Positions 63,370 to 64,000 of a stretch of DNA of 64,000 nucleotides are shown here, piece by piece. The position numbers and the translations under genes are program-made. The DNA lies in NCBI RefSeq assembly GCF_003112515.1, contig NZ_BEVZ01000002.1, positions 992,001-1,056,000 of the forward strand, in the 5' to 3' direction. The notes beneath the pieces are model-generated. The model was not told the origin of the DNA. It searched no databases and worked only from the letters and a program-made list of their open reading frames with translations. This DNA is from Streptomyces fragilis. GTDB taxonomy: Bacteria > Actinomycetota > Actinomycetes > Streptomycetales > Streptomycetaceae. Positions within the stretch are counted from its first letter, which is position 1. Each line of letters opens with the position of its first letter.

Positions 63370-64000
63370 GGCGCCATCACCACCGGAATGTCGGGGACCG
63401 CGAAGCCGGACAGCTTCCAGGCTAGTCGCACGGTCTCGTTCGCCCCTTCCAGGATCACCTTCCGCTCCGGAAGGTGCCGGGCCGCGTCGGCCAGGGCCCT
63501 CATCCCGGCGGCGTCGAAGAACTCCAGGGCGTGACAGCGCAGACGCACCGTCGCCGCGTGCGCCAGGAGGGTGCACAGGACGGTGCCGAAGAGCAGCGCG
63601 CCGTCGCTGTCGACGATCCCGTCCACCGCCCATCCCTTCCGGCCCGCCCGATACACCCGGAATGCCGTTGACGCTGGACGGCTGCCCAGATGGTGGGGGT
63701 GCACGCACGCGATCTGGTCGAGCGTGGAGGGATCCCAGTCCGCGCCGCTGTAGGCACAGACCACCAGGGCCCCGGTGTCGGCCGCGAACTCCTCGAGCTC
63801 CAGTTCGCTGCGCAGCAGATCACCCGCCGGCTTCGCGGGGGAGGCGGGCCGGACGTGGTGCAGCACCCGGAGCGAGCGGAAACCCTCACGGCCGGCGTTG
63901 GCGGCCTCGCGGCGCACCGCGGCGAGCAGGGAGACGTCCAGCCGGGCCGGGTCGAGGACGAGCTGCGCGAACTCGCTCCCGCGGGGCTGGAGGCCGGGAC
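63366..64000 (-). CDS. MEDS/STAS-type regulator (5' end outside the window)
   Basis: At least 211 codons are visible. The MEDS-like part (LRVLHHVRPASPAKPAGDLLRSELELEEFAADTGALVVCAYSGADWD) is followed by a STAS-like end (LRCHALEFFDAAGMRALADAARHLPERKVILEGANETVRLAW). The frame is open to position 63998 and beyond (FAQLVLDPARLDVSLLAAVRRE), so the true start lies outside. It is coupled to the MEDS/HATPase gene by a 4-bp overlap. Confidence 0.75.
   Translation of the reverse strand, partial: PGLQPRGSEFAQLVLDPARLDVSLLAAVRREAANAGREGFRSLRVLHHVRPASPAKPAGDLLRSELELEEFAADTGALVVCAYSGADWDPSTLDQIACVHPHHLGSRPASTAFRVYRAGRKGWAVDGIVDSDGALLFGTVLCTLLAHAATVRLRCHALEFFDAAGMRALADAARHLPERKVILEGANETVRLAWKLSGFAVPDIPVVMAP

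Overview
The window is high-GC actinobacterial DNA with strong third-position GC bias. Frequent GTG and TTG starts, 4-bp ATGA/GTGA gene overlaps, WhiB, DUF317, DUF2637, DUF397/DUF5753 and a CebR-type box all point to Streptomyces or a close relative. No tRNA, rRNA or CRISPR array was seen.

Region A (1 to about 38.5 kb) reads as an integrated mobilizable element whose left end lies outside the window. Its leftward core operon (8481 to 1786) encodes a small leader ORF, a winged-helix Rep-like protein whose gene carries iteron-like repeats, a zinc-finger protein, a WhiB protein, a DUF2637 membrane protein whose gene carries dense GGGGACCGG repeats, a small protein, MobC and a relaxase. Divergent from it is a four-gene control or defence cassette: XRE repressor, ImmA/IrrE peptidase, MAB_1171c-like membrane protein and PAP2-like membrane protein. 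Its promoter holds three copies of a near-palindromic operator. The right end is marked by an excisionase and a tyrosine integrase (36.7-38.5 kb). No TraB/FtsK-type translocase is visible here.

Cargo of region A: (i) a gene with three tandem NUDIX domains, followed by a mosaic of broken genes (12.1-14.7 kb). (ii) A long, tightly overlapping leftward operon (26.0 to 15.0 kb) of kinase-like protein, GNAT, S-adenosylhomocysteinase-like protein, methyltransferase fusion, phosphoribosyltransferase-like protein, HAD plus adenylate-kinase-like fusion, radical SAM/SPASM enzyme, NUDIX, PfkB kinase and cupin-like protein. This looks like an uncharacterised nucleotide- or nucleoside-centred pathway and is the best candidate for an undescribed system. 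A TPR regulator and a TrmO/TsaA-like protein stand divergent to it. (iii) Regulators and a phosphotransferase (28.8-32.0 kb). (iv) A WXG100-linked polymorphic toxin locus with an RNase A-like toxin, candidate immunity genes and a truncated second toxin tip (32.2-36.3 kb).

Region B (38.5-64 kb) looks like ordinary chromosome. It holds a gamma-glutamyltransferase homologue, an FAD oxidoreductase with a macrodomain protein, a MarR pair, a secreted GH5-FnIII-CBM2 cellulase with a CebR-type box, an aldo/keto reductase, a frameshifted GNAT gene and a lipoprotein. It continues with a DnaJ-like zinc-finger gene broken by an amber codon, a two-component system divergent from an ABC/FtsX exporter, a WhiJ-like/DUF397 pair, and a TetR plus FAD monooxygenase with clear operators. 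It ends with a nuclease-helicase (DUF2075) and STAS/MEDS/HATPase sigma-factor-control genes that run off the right edge.
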